DNA from: Dama dama
Taxonomy: Eukaryota > Chordata > Mammalia > Artiodactyla > Cervidae
Assembly: GCF_033118175.1 (NCBI RefSeq)
Contig: NC_083691.1
Location: 59,982,001-60,046,000 of the forward strand
Reading direction: 5' to 3'
DNA length: 64,000 bases
Part shown: in pieces, positions 29,201-43,200 of the stretch
Position numbering within the stretch: the stretch's first letter is position 1
Layout: every line of letters begins with the position of its first letter
Program-made: the position numbers and the translations under genes
Notes under the pieces: model-generated
What the model was told of the DNA's origin: nothing
The model's input: the letters and a program-made list of their open reading frames with translations, nothing else
The model's database searches: none

Positions 29201-32200
29201 AGTTGTATCGCTTCGATGCAGCATCCCGAGAGTGGAAGGAGCGTGGAATCGGCAATGTTAAGATCCTCAGGCACAAAACCTCCGGTAAAATCCGCCTGCT
29301 CATGAGACGTGAGCAGGTGCTGAAGATCTGTGCAAATCACTACATCAGCCCAGACATGGCCCTTGCCCCTAACGCCGGCTCAGACAGGTCCTTTGTGTGG
29401 TATGCTCTGGACTATGCTGATGAGTCGCCCAAACCAGAGCAGCTGGCCATTAGGTTCAAAACGCCTGAGGAGGCAGCCCTTTTCAAGTGCAAGTTTGAAG
29501 AGGCCCAGAGCCTGTTGAAAGCCTCAGGAGCAAATGTAGCCACAACCACCCATCAGGCCACGAGAACTATAAAAGAACCCACAGGTCATGACAGTAAGGA
29601 TATTGACAAATCTGATGGCATAACTATGAATTTTGAATTTCAGGTTGCAAAGAAAGAAGGGTCTTGGTGGCATTGCAACAGCTGCTCACTGAAGAACATG
29701 GCAACTGCTAAGAAGTGTATATCCTGCCAGAATCTAAACCCAGGCAGTAAGGAGCTTCTCGGCCCACCATTAGTTGAAACTGTCTCCGCTCCTAAACCCA
29801 GCTCAGAACATACACCTGGTAGATCTGCTCTGGTGACTCTAAAGAAGGAAGGGCACTGGGACTGTGGTGTTTGTTTCGTGAGAAATGAACCCACTGTGTC
29901 TCAATGCATTGAATGTCAGAGTAAAAAGCCTGCTAGCAAAAGTGGATCTCCACTTGTTAAGCAACCTTCCTTTAAATTTGGCCAGGGAGATCTTCCTAAG
30001 GCTGCCAGCAGTGATTTCAAATCCGTTTTTTCAGTAAAGGAGGGACAGTGGGATTGCAGTGTTTGCTTGATAGCAAATGAAGGAAGTTCTGTGAAATGTG
30101 AGGCTTGTCAGACTCCACGGAAACAAAGTTCACCTGCCTTCGCTGCCCCAGCACCTCCCTCGTTAAAGTTTGGTACTTCAGAGACAAGCAAGGCTCCAAA
30201 GAGTGGATTTGAAGGCATTTTCACCAAGAAGGAAGGACAGTGGGATTGCTCAGTGCAAAATGAGGCCAGCACGGCCGAGTGTGTGGCCTGTCAGAACCCA
30301 GGTCAGAATCCGCCAGCTTCTGCTGCTCCAGCACCTGCTTCTTCAGAGACAGGCAAGGCTCCAAAGAGTGGACTTGAGCTGTTCGCCAAGAAGGAGGGAC
30401 AGTGGGATTGCAATGTTTGCATGATACGAAATGAAGGAAGTTCTCCAAAATGTGTGGCTTGTGGTGCATCTAACCCAACCCAGAACCCTGCTGCAGAAGT
30501 GCCTCTCACTTTCCCTGTGGGCTCCACAGCTGAGGCAAGTAACTCCTGTGCAAGTCAGACAGGAACAGGATTTAAGAGTAACTTTTCAGAAAAAGCCTTT
30601 AAGTTTGCCAATGCAGAACAGGGATTTAAATTTGGGCATGTGGATCAGGAAAATGCAACTTCATTTAAATTTCAGAGTTCTTCTAATACAGACTCTAAAT
30701 CAGCAAAGGAAGGATTTAGTTTTTCTGTCCCTGTGTCTGCTGGTGGGTTTAAATTTGGCATTCAAGAGACAGAAAATCAGAAGACTACTGAGAAGTCCTT
30801 TGGCGAGGATACTGGTGGTCAGGCTCAGGACGCTGGTGGTCAGAAAGACGGGAGTACTGTGATCTTTGGTCAGACTGGCAGCACTTTCACCTTTGCAGAT
30901 CTTGCCAAGTCAAATTCAGGAGAAGGGTTTCAGTTTGGCAAAAAAGACCCCAATTTCAAGGGATTTTCAGGTGCTGGAGAGAAGTTATTCTCATCACAAA
31001 GTAGTAAACTAGCTGATAAAGCAGACGCTTGTGCTGACCATGAGAAAGATGATGATGCCTATAAGACTGAGGACAGTGACGACATCCATTTTGAACCAGT
31101 CGTCCAGATGCCTGAGAAAGTGGAGCTGGTCACAGGAGAGGAAGATGAGAAAGTTCTTTACTCACAGCGGGTGAAATTATTTAGGTTTGATGCTGAGATA
31201 AGTCAGTGGAAAGAAAGGGGCTTGGGGAACTTAAAAATCCTCAAAAACGAAGTCAACGGCAAACTGCGGATGCTGATGCGGAGAGAACAGGTGCTAAAGG
31301 TGTGTGCCAACCACTGGATCACCACCACCATGCACCTGAAGCCCCTGTCCGGCTCAGACAGGGCTTGGATGTGGTTGGCCAGTGACTTTTCTGATGGCGA
31401 TGCCAAGCTGGAGCAGCTGGCGGCAAAATTCAAGACACCTGAACTGGCTGAAGAATTCAAGCAGAAATTTGAGGAATGCCAGCGACTTCTGTTAGACATT
31501 CCCCTGCAGACTCCCCATAAGCTTGTGGATACTGGCAGGGCGGCCAAGTTAATACAGAGAGCGGAAGAAATGAAGAGTGGGCTAAAAGATTTCAAGACGT
31601 TTTTGACGAACGATCAAACAAAAGTCAGTGAGGAAGACAGTAAGGATTCCAGAGCAGAAGCTGCCACTGCTGCCGATGTCAGTGGCGCGCCAAACACTGA
31701 GACCACGGGGCCCACCCTGGAGTGGGACAACTATGACCTCAGGGAGGACGCCCTGGACGACAGCGTGAGCAGCAGCTCTGTGCACGCCTCCCCGCTGGCC
31801 AGCAGCCCTGTGAGGAAAAACCTCTTCCGCTTCGGCGAGTCTACCACCGGCTTTAACTTCAGCTTCAAGTCTGCTCTGAGCCCGTCCAAGTCCCCTGGCA
31901 AGTTGAATCAGAGTGGGGCCTCAGTGGGCACGGACGAAGACTCTGATGTCACTCAGGAGGAGGAGAGAGACGGACAGCACTTCGAGCCTGTTGTCCCTTT
32001 GCCTGATCTAGTCGAGGTGTCCAGTGGGGAAGAAAACGAACAAGTTGTTTTTAGTCACAGAGCCAAACTCTACAGGTATGATAAAGATGCTGGTCAGTGG
32101 AAAGAAAGAGGCATTGGTGATATAAAGATTTTACAGAACTACGAAAACAAGCAAGTTCGTATAGTGATGAGAAGGGACCAAGTATTAAAACTTTGTGCCA

Positions 32201-34203
32201 ACCACAGAATAACTCCAGACATGACTTTGCAAAATATGAAAGGGACCGAAAGAGTGTGGGTGTGGACTGCATGTGATTTTGCAGATGGAGAAAGAAAAAT
32301 AGAACATTTAGCTGTTCGTTTTAAACTACAGGATGTTGCAGACTCATTTAAGAAAATATTTGATGAAGCAAAAGTGGCCCAAGAAAAAGATTTTTTGATA
32401 ACCCCTCACGTTGCTCGTTCGACCACTCCCAGGGAGTCACCTTGTGGGAAAATGGCTGTCGCTGTGCTGGAAGAAACCACCAGAGAACGAACTGATTTGT
32501 CTCAGGGTGATGATGCAGCAGACACAACCTCAGAAGTTGGCGGGGTGTCTGGCACCCCTGAAACAACAACAAAAGCAGTAGTTTCACCCCCAAAGTTTGT
32601 ATTTGGTTCTGAGTCTGTTAAAAGCATTTTTAGCAGTGAAAAGTCAAAACCATTTGCATTTGGCAACAGTTCTGCTACTGGATCTTTGTTTGGATTTAGT
32701 TTTAACACACCTCTGAAAAATAACAGTAGTGAAGCCAGTTCAGCAGCCCAGAGTGGATCTGAGAGAAAAGTGGAACCTGGTGGTCGCCAGGAGTCGCAGA
32801 ACTCTGATCTCAAACCGGCTTCCGACGGCAAAGTCAAAAACACCTCTCCTGCTTTTCTGAAGGAGCAGTTCTCAACCAGCCACACGTTTAAAACTCCAGA
32901 AAAGGGTAAGCGCTTGGTCTTTAGATGAGGCAGACTTTGTCTTCCTCTCCCCCTCTCTCCCTCCCCACTTTCCTTCCAAAAATATGTCTGTGTGGGTTGT
33001 TTTCTTCCCTAAACCGGTTTAGTGGTGAGTGAGTAGCAGCAGCAGAGAGCGTGTGTGCACGTTGTTGAGGAGATGTCGGCTTCAGGGAGACATGTCTGTC
33101 AGCAGAGCACAAGAACTCACCTCAGCACTGGGTCCAGCTTAAGGCCACTAGCACTCAAATCATGAGGGTTCACTTGAAGCTAGTGGTTTCAGTAGGTTTG
33201 TTCTGCAGTTACTATCCTTATGCTCTTGGACGGTACTGCATGCTCACATTTTAGGTAAGGCAGTCTGGCCATGAGCAGTCTTGGCAATGAGCAAAGAATG
33301 AAAGCCTTGGGATAGGATAGATGGATATGTGGGACAGCCACATTGGTGTAAATGGACTGAATCTGGCTTTTATATTTTTAAATTACATTCATTTTAATTC
33401 TCAAAATGTTCAGAAATGAAATACTCTTTATTTTCTAGGATTTAATTTTAGCCTTTTTAAATCTAATCCAATGGCTTTTTGGACCAGCACCCCTTCCTCC
33501 CAGCCTGAGAACAGAGGTACAGAGCTGGCACTGGCAGTATGCTAGGATGTCTGCTTGTCAGCAGCTGCTGGTGCTCAGCAGTGTAACTGGCTGTATGAGA
33601 TCAAGTGCCTGATGCTGCAGCGTGCATGTGACAAGGCTTTCGTGACCCCATAACACTGCTGTCCTATTTGGATGTCATGTTTTCTCACATGTTGTACTCC
33701 GTTATTTCGAGGTGGATCTGTGTGGTCTTTACCATGTCTGTTTTGTACATCATCATTTTCTCCTGTGATTAGTGAAGACCTGTGTGTCACCTAACCATCA
33801 CTGTCTGCCTTTGTCCAGACACGGTAGCAGCAACATGTGGACCACAGGGAACCTAGGCTCCCTGGTTGACAAAGATCCTGTGTGTGGAAGTCTGCCCTAT
33901 TGGAAGAGCTCCCCCGTGTCTCGCTATTCCCAGTTAGAGCAGGCCCCTTGTGGAGTCATGCTGGAGTGGAGTGGAGTGGAGGACTTAGCAGTGCGCTCTG
34001 TGAGAGACCCTCAGGAGCAGGCTGTGGAGACCAAGACTCACCCCCAGAAGGACAGCTGTGTTTCAGATGCCACACAGCTGTAGTAATCAAGTGACCACCT
34101 ATGATTTCTAGGAGCTCAGTTGTAAAGTACACAGGTTGTGCTCCTAACTGCAGCAGCTCTTAACATTTATGATTAAGGATGCAGTCTTTGAAAAGTTGTG
34201 TGG

Positions 34204-34239
<36 letters not shown>

Positions 34240-37200
34240 GTACATACTCGTGCACAGACTCTGTGGACCCTAGCCAAAGAGCCCTGGTCTGGGAGCAAAT
34301 GCACTGACGTGCTGCTGCGGGACACAGCCCGGTTCTCAGGTGCGAGAACATCCTGATTTCATAGGACCTTAAGAGATGGGGACTTGAGGAGACGGAGGCC
34401 CAAGGAGGCCATCTCATTAACAGGAGTCTGTCTCACAGTGTCCTCTCATGGGGCCTGGTCAAGAACTGATGCTCAGTTTTTGTAACAAAGGAGGGAGAGT
34501 GAAAGGCTGGTTCAGCATTTAAAAGAGCTGTTTTCTGGATCAGCATCATCCAGTAGAAATAAGGTATGACCAGTATATGTAATTTAAAAATTTCTAGTAT
34601 CAGCCTTTGAAAATAAAAGGAAACAGGTGGAATAAGAGAAACAGATGAAGTTAAATTTAATAATCTATTCAACTTAGCCCATTACATCCAGAGTACCGTT
34701 TCAATTTCTGATCAGTATGAAAAATGAGATTATCCCCCTTTCTTTTTTCCACATGTTCAAAACCCTGTGTGTGTTTTCCCACTTGGAGTACATCTCACTT
34801 TGGACTGGTTGCACTTGCAGTGCTTCACAGCCACACTCCATGACTTTGCTTGCTCTGTTAGAAGTCCTTTCTTATAGACCACGACCTATTGTGTGAAGAG
34901 TTCCTTTTCTCCCCATCTTTTGCCTTTTTGGTGGTGGTGGTGGTCGTGGTTCTTCAGCAAACAGATGTTGTCTTAGATGCTTACAGTATGATTTACCCAG
35001 GGGGTAAAAGGTTTAATTTAATGTTATCATGCTTGGAAATACAGGAAAGTGGATGTAATTCTAATCACTCACCGGCCTTGGCAGTTGTTAGCTTTCTTTG
35101 TAGGGTCTCATTGGTACTGACTTTGAGTTAGTTTTGTATTTATACTAATATCTGCTCATGATTTCTTTAATTTTTTTCAGTTGTTGCAAATGCATGGATA
35201 TTTTGCTAAACCATTTAGTATGCCAAGTATGGTTATGGCAGCACTCTTAAAATACCTTTTAAATTTATAGCCATCAGTAGTATTTTCTTCAGTGGTTAGT
35301 TACTGAAAGTAGAATGGATTTCTTTCCTGGTTATTAAGGTTATTAGAACATTTCCTCAGGCTTCTAACTCTCACAGTTATTATGAGCTGTGTCCACATCA
35401 GAATGTGTGTTTTCATCAGCATGCTATTTTAACCTAAAAATGAAGTTCCAGGATTTTTATTTTACTTACAATATTGGTATTAATTACCTACCACCTTGTC
35501 TTTACCAGTCTTTCTGACTTGTCTTATAGTGGAAGAGAGGAAAAAACCTGAGGATCTTCCCTCTGATGATGATGTTCTCATTGTGTATGAGCTAACCCCG
35601 ACCCCTGAGCAAAGAGCTCTTGCAAGCAGACTTCAGCTTCCCCCCACATTTTTCTGCTATAAGAACAGGCCAGACTACGTCAGCGAAGAGGAGGAAGACG
35701 GTGAGTCTCTTGTTGCTGTAGAGCATTCTGTTCATGCTCGTCGTAGTGAATGAGGCTCATGAAGTTACTTTAAGTCTCCTGGAGCCCCCACCCCTGCTGG
35801 TGGTGCAGGTCCATGTTGATTCTAAATGTGTGTGAACAGTCAGTGGATGTCATGGTTAGAAGAGCTGCCTTCGTGTGTTCGCATTCCCCCAGTGTTTGCT
35901 GTGAACAGGGCAGGTGTTCTGAGGGGACTGAAAGCAGTTCTGATTTCCCCGGAGTCTCAGAGGGGTGGCTGAGCCACGCAGCAAGAATGGGGTCTGAGTA
36001 GGAAAGCTCTGTGGACCCCATCTGAGTTCTCAGGCAGGCGCTTATGGGCTCAAAATAATTTCGGTAGGACATTTGGGCAGTGATTTAGAGGACTGGATTG
36101 TAGGAACTGGAGAAAGGCATTCAGAGCCCCAAAATGCCAGAGCAGCTTAGACTAGGCATTTGGGTGCAGAATCAGGAAATTGGTCGCTATTTGGATGTAG
36201 GGAGTAAAGGAGAGTGGATGGGCAGTTGCAGATAATTTTCTTAGATTCTTGACTGGGAAATCTCCTGAAAGTTACTGCGATTTCTTTTATTTAATAAATT
36301 ATACTTTAAGATGAAGATTTCGACACAGCTGTCAAGAAACTCAATGGGAAACTGTATCTGGATGACTCAGAAACATGTAGACTGTCAGAAGAAAATCTAA
36401 CAGGTATGTAACATTAAAACAAGTAATTTAAAGTGTTTTTTAAAAATCTTCTGTTTAAGGGAATCTCCCAATCTGCTTACATTGGTGAATTCCAGTTTTG
36501 CCTTGGTGATTTAAAATATTTAAAAATAATGTGAAGGGAAAACATCACTTCTGGTGGTGCTAGTTCTCCATTAGCATCCAGGGTCTTATTGTTTGGGTCT
36601 TTAATATGTAGGTGACATTGTGGGCCATTATTGTGGAGTTGGTTGGGCTTCATCTACTTTTATCTTAACTTTCCTTTGTTTGCATTGCCTGGATTTTCAG
36701 ATAATGAGAAAGAATGTGTTATTGTTTGGGAAAAGAAGCCAACAGTTGAAGAGAAGGCAAAAGCAGACACTCTGAAGCTTCCGCCTACGTTTTTTTGTGG
36801 TGTCTGCAGTGACACTGATGAGGACAATGGAAATGTGGAAGACTTTCAGTCGGAGCTTCAGAAAGTGCAGGAGGCACAAGTAAGACTGTCTCTGGCATTC
36901 CTTCTGGCTCAGTCGCCTTTGTTGATGCAATAAACTAGAGTGTTCTTACTTAGCACATGGTAACAGTAGGGTGCATCTGGCAAGTGGGTGGGCGCCTCGG
37001 TCAGCTCTGGCTAGAGGATGAGGAACTGTCTTCTGGGCAGAGGACCAGAAGGCCCACCCATCACTGCTGCGTATGTGCTGGGTTTGAGAAGTTGGGGTGG
37101 TAGCATGGACGATGCTGATGTCCCTGACAAGGTCTACTGCCATACCAAGAACAGAATTAAGTGCTTCACTTTTTGTGCCTGTTACATGATTCTGGAGTGG

Positions 37201-40200
37201 GCAGAGTGGATAGGAAATAGCATTTGAAGCCTAGTTTCAATGATCTGTATACTTTGCTTTTTGTAAGCTCATGATTTGACTACTTTCTTAGTTCAAGTAT
37301 AGTCATTTTAATAGTTCTCAGCACCTTGGTGTCTGAATTTGTGTTCCACAGAAACTAGAATGCTAGTTGTTTATAATTTTTTACAATATTGACATAATCA
37401 GAATGGTTCCTTGCTCCTCAAGAAATACTTTTTTAAAAATTGTTGGAAATATGGTAAAAATAAAGTAGGTCCTGGAGTTGGGAATGCAGTATTTTCTTTA
37501 ACGGATACATGAGAAGAGAGTGAGATGGCCAGCATGCATCCTGATCTGTGGAAGACTTACTGCCCTTCACTGTCCGTTTGACCCTGAGGAGTAGCCAGAC
37601 TGCTCTCTCAGCTGTCCACCAAGGCTGTGCCGGCTCTTCTGTAGGTGTAAACTTGTTCGTCAGTGCACAAGAGCTAACGTAGACACAGCCCTCCCTCATT
37701 TATAACCAGATAGGTTTATTTGTGGAGGTACTATTTAAAGTTTCTGCATTCAGCTGTGCTGAATCCGAAGTGTATTTCCGTCACTGGGCCGTTTCCCTGT
37801 CTCAGTGGCAGTGCAGTGTGTGGTTTCTGTCAGTCACCTCTAATCACTGCTGCTGGAGGCATTGGCATGCGGTCATTCACTTGGCAGATGTAGTCCAGTC
37901 ATACTAAGTGAACAGTGCAGTTAAATATGGCTTCACTTTTCTTTGTGCAAAACTGAAAAATAAACATATTTTTTAATGTATTTCAAGCCTTAAATATAGA
38001 ACTGAGAAGTAATCTCAGCGCTGATGCACATGCTGAGTTGTACAGCATTTATTCTTTTCCTACTTGTAGTGTACACAGGACTCAGTGTCTTTTGTCAGTG
38101 TACTGTGCTGTTCATAGCTATTAAAATATCTTATTTGAGTGACTGTTGTGTTAACATTGTTATAAGTTAAAATCTTTTTGTAAAATATACTGTAACACAA
38201 TATTCTTTAAATAAAAATCCTAGGGGCTCCTTTTGCCACAGAAACTAAATGTGGTAAGTCATTATAAGGGTGGGAAAAAAAATTGTTTCAGTGAATTGTA
38301 ATTTTGGAGGAGAGTGCACTTTGATAGACAGAGGTGAAACAGAGAACTAACAGCCATTAAACTAAAATGTTCTGTGGATAGATGTAGATAATATCCTCTT
38401 AGGACACATCTTTCCTGCTTTACACTGATTCATTCCTGACCACATGAACTCTTGACATGCGCACTCGTGGCTTAAAGTGCTTGAGCATGCTGTGGTTACA
38501 GGTGCTGACTGTGTGCCGGGACTGCCAAGGGTCAGGGTGCAGTGCTAAACGAGGGAGCAGCCTTTGGATTTGTCTACAGGAGTTTCTTGTTCATGGCCTC
38601 TTAAGTGGAGGATGTGTTAGGAGCTGAATTATGACATTCCTCTCCCAAGTAATCTAGTCAGCATTTCGGGGGTGACATTTATTGTTGTTTAATTCACCCA
38701 TTTTCATCATCCCCAAAAGAAGCCCTGTTAACCTCTAACAGTCATCACCCTTCCCATTTCTGCCTGTCTCCCCTAGGCCTGGATAACCACTGATGTACCA
38801 TTTCTGTCTCTGATTTGCCTTTCTGACATTTCATATAAACATCATAATATGTGGTCCTTTGTGTCTGGCTTCTTTTATTTAGTAAGTTTTTGTGATATAT
38901 CCACATTGTAGCATTTATCTGTACTTGGTCCTTTAATGGCCAAATAACATTCCAGTGTATGAATTTATCACATTTTATTTATCCGTTCATGTGTTTAATG
39001 CCCATTTGGGTTGTTTCTTCTTTTTGGCTATAATAAATAATACTACTGTGATAGCCTAAATCATTTGACACAAACAGAGTGGACTATCGTTTCCTTTTGT
39101 TTCAGTCATTAAGAAATAATGACTTTTTTCATTTGTATTTTTCAAGTTCATAAGTAAAATTCACTTTTTGTTGTGTGTATGTTTTCTGTGAGTTCTTACA
39201 TATGCCTGAGTTCTTGTAATCCCCACCGTAGGCAGCATACAGAATAGTTCCAGACCCCAAAGAATTCCTTCCTACTGTCTCTTTCAGTTCAGATCCCTCC
39301 CCACCCAGAACCTCTGCAGCCACTGATCTGCTTCTGTTTCTGCCTTTTCCAGACTGGCATGAATGGAATCATACAGCATGTAAGCTCTAATATGAACTTT
39401 TCTCACTCAGCACAGTGCCTCTGAGATGTGGCCCGGTCACTGTGTGTAGTGATAGTCCATTCCTTTCTGCCACCAGCTGGTATTCCGGACATTGTACATT
39501 CACTGTCATTAATCCTTGAAGAATGTTGTTTTATTTTGCTCTTTCTAGTTTCTAGTTTAAGTGGAAGCTTAAATTAACTGATTTAAGACAGTTCGCTTCT
39601 AATAAACATTTTAAGTTCCTCTAAGAGCTGTTTAGCTCTATCTTATAAGTCTTAATATGTGATATTTTCACTTTCATTCAGTTCAAACTATTAATTTTCC
39701 TTGAGACATTCTTTTTGACAAATGCATTGGATAAAAGTATGTTTCTTCTGAATATTCGGTTTTCCAGATGTCATTGTTACTGATTTATAGTTTAATTCCA
39801 TTATTGTCTATAAACGTATTTTGTATAATTTCAGTTCTTACAGAATTCTTGATGACTGTTTCAGTGGGTGCTCATTGTACACTTGAGAAGAATGTAATTT
39901 TTTTTTTGTTTTGCATGGAAAGCAGGTTTTTAAATAGATCAAATCAGTTGATGCTGTATTGTCCAAGTCCAGTGTATCCTTGCTAATTTTTCATCTGCTT
40001 GTTATGTTGATTATTGACAGGAGTGTTGCCCAGCAAATCTGCTTCTCCTGTCAGTTTTTGTTGCATGTACTCTGTTAGGGAGTGTTCCATCTGCTTGTTT
40101 TCTGGAACACTGTAGGAATTAGTGATATTTCTTTCTTAAATATTTGATAGAACTTACCACTGAAACCACCAGGCCAGGTACTTTTTTTTTTTTTTGCAAG

Positions 40201-43200
40201 GATATATTAATTGATAATACATTTTCTCTAATAAATATAGGCCAATTCATTTTATCTGTTTCTTCTATCAGTTTACTTTTTTTGAGGAATTGATTGGTCC
40301 ATTTCATCTGCATTATCACATTTGTGGGCAAAATAGTGTTCCTGGAGTTGAGAAGGTCATTAACATGTATTGCCTATTTAATGTCCATGGATCAGTGTTG
40401 ATGGACTCTGTTAATTTGTCCAGAGACTTCAACCTGTTTATTAAAAATGTAATGCTTAATCTCCAGATATTTGGAGATTTTTTTCCTAGCTGTATTTCTG
40501 TAGTGAATGTTAGTTTAATTCCATTATGGATTGAGCGTATACTTTGTATGATTTCCGTTCTCTTGAATTTGCTGAGGTTTGTTCTCTAGCCTAGAACATG
40601 GTCTGTCTTAAATGTTCCATATGCACTTGAGAGGAATGTATGCTGCTGCAGTTCGATGGGGCATTCTGTGGTTTTTTAATTTCTGTTGTATTTTTCAATT
40701 CTAAATTCCCGTTGGATTTTCTTTTATGGTTTATATTTGTTTGCCTGACAACTCTCTTTTCATTTGTCTTAAGCATATTTGTCTTTACCTCTTGGAACAT
40801 TGTTAGAAGCTTTTCAGAGTTTGTCTGATCTTTCAACAGATCATTTCATGACATTCCCCATCCCTGGCCAAAGAGAGCCAACTCTTCTTGGATGCTTTTC
40901 TATCTGTGCTGTTGGCAGCCCCAGTTTCTTGGACAGCTCTGTACCCCTGCTGGGATGTGGGTTGATGTGTGGGGGCAGGAGAAAACTCACCAGGTTCTTA
41001 CTATCAGACTGTCCCTCAGAGCTTGAGAGGCTTTTTTTTCCTAAGTTAAACACAGAAGTTTACTGTAAATATGTCTTCTTCAGAGGACATATTTTATGGT
41101 CTTGATTAAAAGTGGATTTGGTAAGGCCAGGATTTCTGATGTCACTTTGCCTGTCTCTCCAGTTGTTTTTATACCTGGGGACCACATGCCATAATGAGGG
41201 GACAGTCAGAGAAAAAATCTCTTGATGCCGTCCAGCAGCTCCAACTAGAAACCCTTTCACTCAGGTTCAGTACTCTTTTGTTGGGACGACCCTGTAAGCA
41301 GTAGGAAGCAGGTCAGCGAGGGGGCCCAGTCATAACCTCTCTTTTCTTCTCTGCCTAGCCATCCTCTGGCTCAGCACCATCCATTTCCAGAAGCCATCTT
41401 TGCCCTGGGGTGGGGTTTCAGAGGAGGTTGTGTGCTCTCAGTCCTTGCAGAGATGGCCCCCGAGGCAGGGACTGGCCATGTTGGCTGGGGGTGGGCCACT
41501 TGAACGATGGGCCCCAGGATCCAGTTCCTGCATCCTTGCTGGCAGCACCCCAGCAGCATGTGCCAGGGCTTGTGGCTCAGCACCAGCAGGAGCAACTACG
41601 GGGGGCAGTTGGCTCAGGCCAGTGCCTCTTCAGGTTCCTGCTGTGGCTTGTGGACCTGGATGGGCTGGCCCCTGGAGGCTGAGGTATTCATGGTCTCATC
41701 CCCAGACCTGGCTGCCTCATGCATCTCAGCCAGTGTTCCTCTCTGGTAGACTTCACATTGCTTCATGTCTCAAGATTCTTGGTCCTCCTGCTCCCATCCA
41801 CTTCCCAGCAACTTCTGCTCGCTTTGTCCTTTTCAGTGTAGTTGAGTTGCAGGTGCCAGAGAGACTGGAGGTACGGTAACATGGTGTAGAGAAAAGTATG
41901 CTTACTCCACTTTGTCCAGAACTCCATGTCATCTGCTTATTGTACAATAAGAGTATGCGATCCTTTTTGTCACTCAGTATTTAATGGCATAGTTATTTGT
42001 TATTTTCTCTTTGCAGAAATCCCAGGACAAGAACATAGCTAGCTCAGCCGATGGTATGTGTACAGATGACACTAAAGTGACTGTGCCATTTTTGTGTAAA
42101 TCTGAAGAGCCAGAGTTTACTACCAAATCTGTTAGTTCACCATCAGTTTCTTCTGGAACTGTTGACAAACCTGTGGATTTATCTACTAGAAAGGAAAATG
42201 ATGGAGATTCTACAAGCCAAGGTAAAATTTGGTGTATGTTTATAGCAACCTTGTAGGCATGAATTTCTGGATAAGGTACACCTGTGGTTCTGAGATGATA
42301 CTTTCGAATGTACATCCAGGAATTCCCTTTCTTAAACTGAGATGTACAAAGAGGCATGTTGCTGCTGCTGCTAAGTCACTTCAGTTGTGTCCGACTCTGT
42401 GCGACCCCATAGATGGCAGCCCACCAGGCACCCCCGTCCCTGGGATTCTCCAGGCAAGAATACCGGAGTGGGTTGCCATTTTCTTCTCCAATGCATGAAA
42501 ATGAAAAGTGAAAGTGAAGTCGCTCAGTCATGTCTGATTCTCAGCGACCCCATGGACTGCAGCCTACCAGGCTCCTCCATCCATGGGATTTTCCAGGCAA
42601 GAGTACTGGAGTGGGTTGCCATTGCCTTCTCCACAAAGGGGCATGAGAGAATTCAATTCTCTTAGCGAACACAGAATCTTTACATAGATATTTCCTGAAA
42701 TCCTTCTTGGAATGAATGTTTGTTTTGATGATACTAGACCATGTGAAGCAGAAGTTGTGTAGCTCTGTGTCTGACTTAGTATAGATCTACATCTCATTTT
42801 TTTAAAATGATTTTGAACATGCTGCTTCTGGTGTATTGTTCATTGAGAATAGTACCTGTAAACTTGTAAGTTTTCTTCAGAGAAATAACTAGATTAAAAA
42901 TACTCCTTACTCCACCCCACTGCATCAGTAGTATAGCAGGTCCTACGCCCTTCCCAGCATATACACATACACCCCTTCCCTTTGGGTCCTGGGTAAATCT
43001 TTGATGTTCGACATATGTTAAATGAAATATTAAATTGCTCTTTCCCTTTTGCCAGTGGAAAGCAAAACAGTTGCATTTGGATTCGGAAGTGGCACAGGGC
43101 TGTCATTTGCGGACTTGGCTTCCAGTAACTCTGGGGATTTTGCTTTTGGATCCAAAGGTAAGATTAGGAGAAGAGGAGGCTTCAGTGACTGTGTTACAGA

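Noticed and set aside
41400..41879. 159-codon plus-strand frame in RANBP2 intron 23
   Set aside because: Several overlapping frames are open in the same GC-rich stretch, with no recognisable domain, splice sites or promoter; probably old retroelement sequence.
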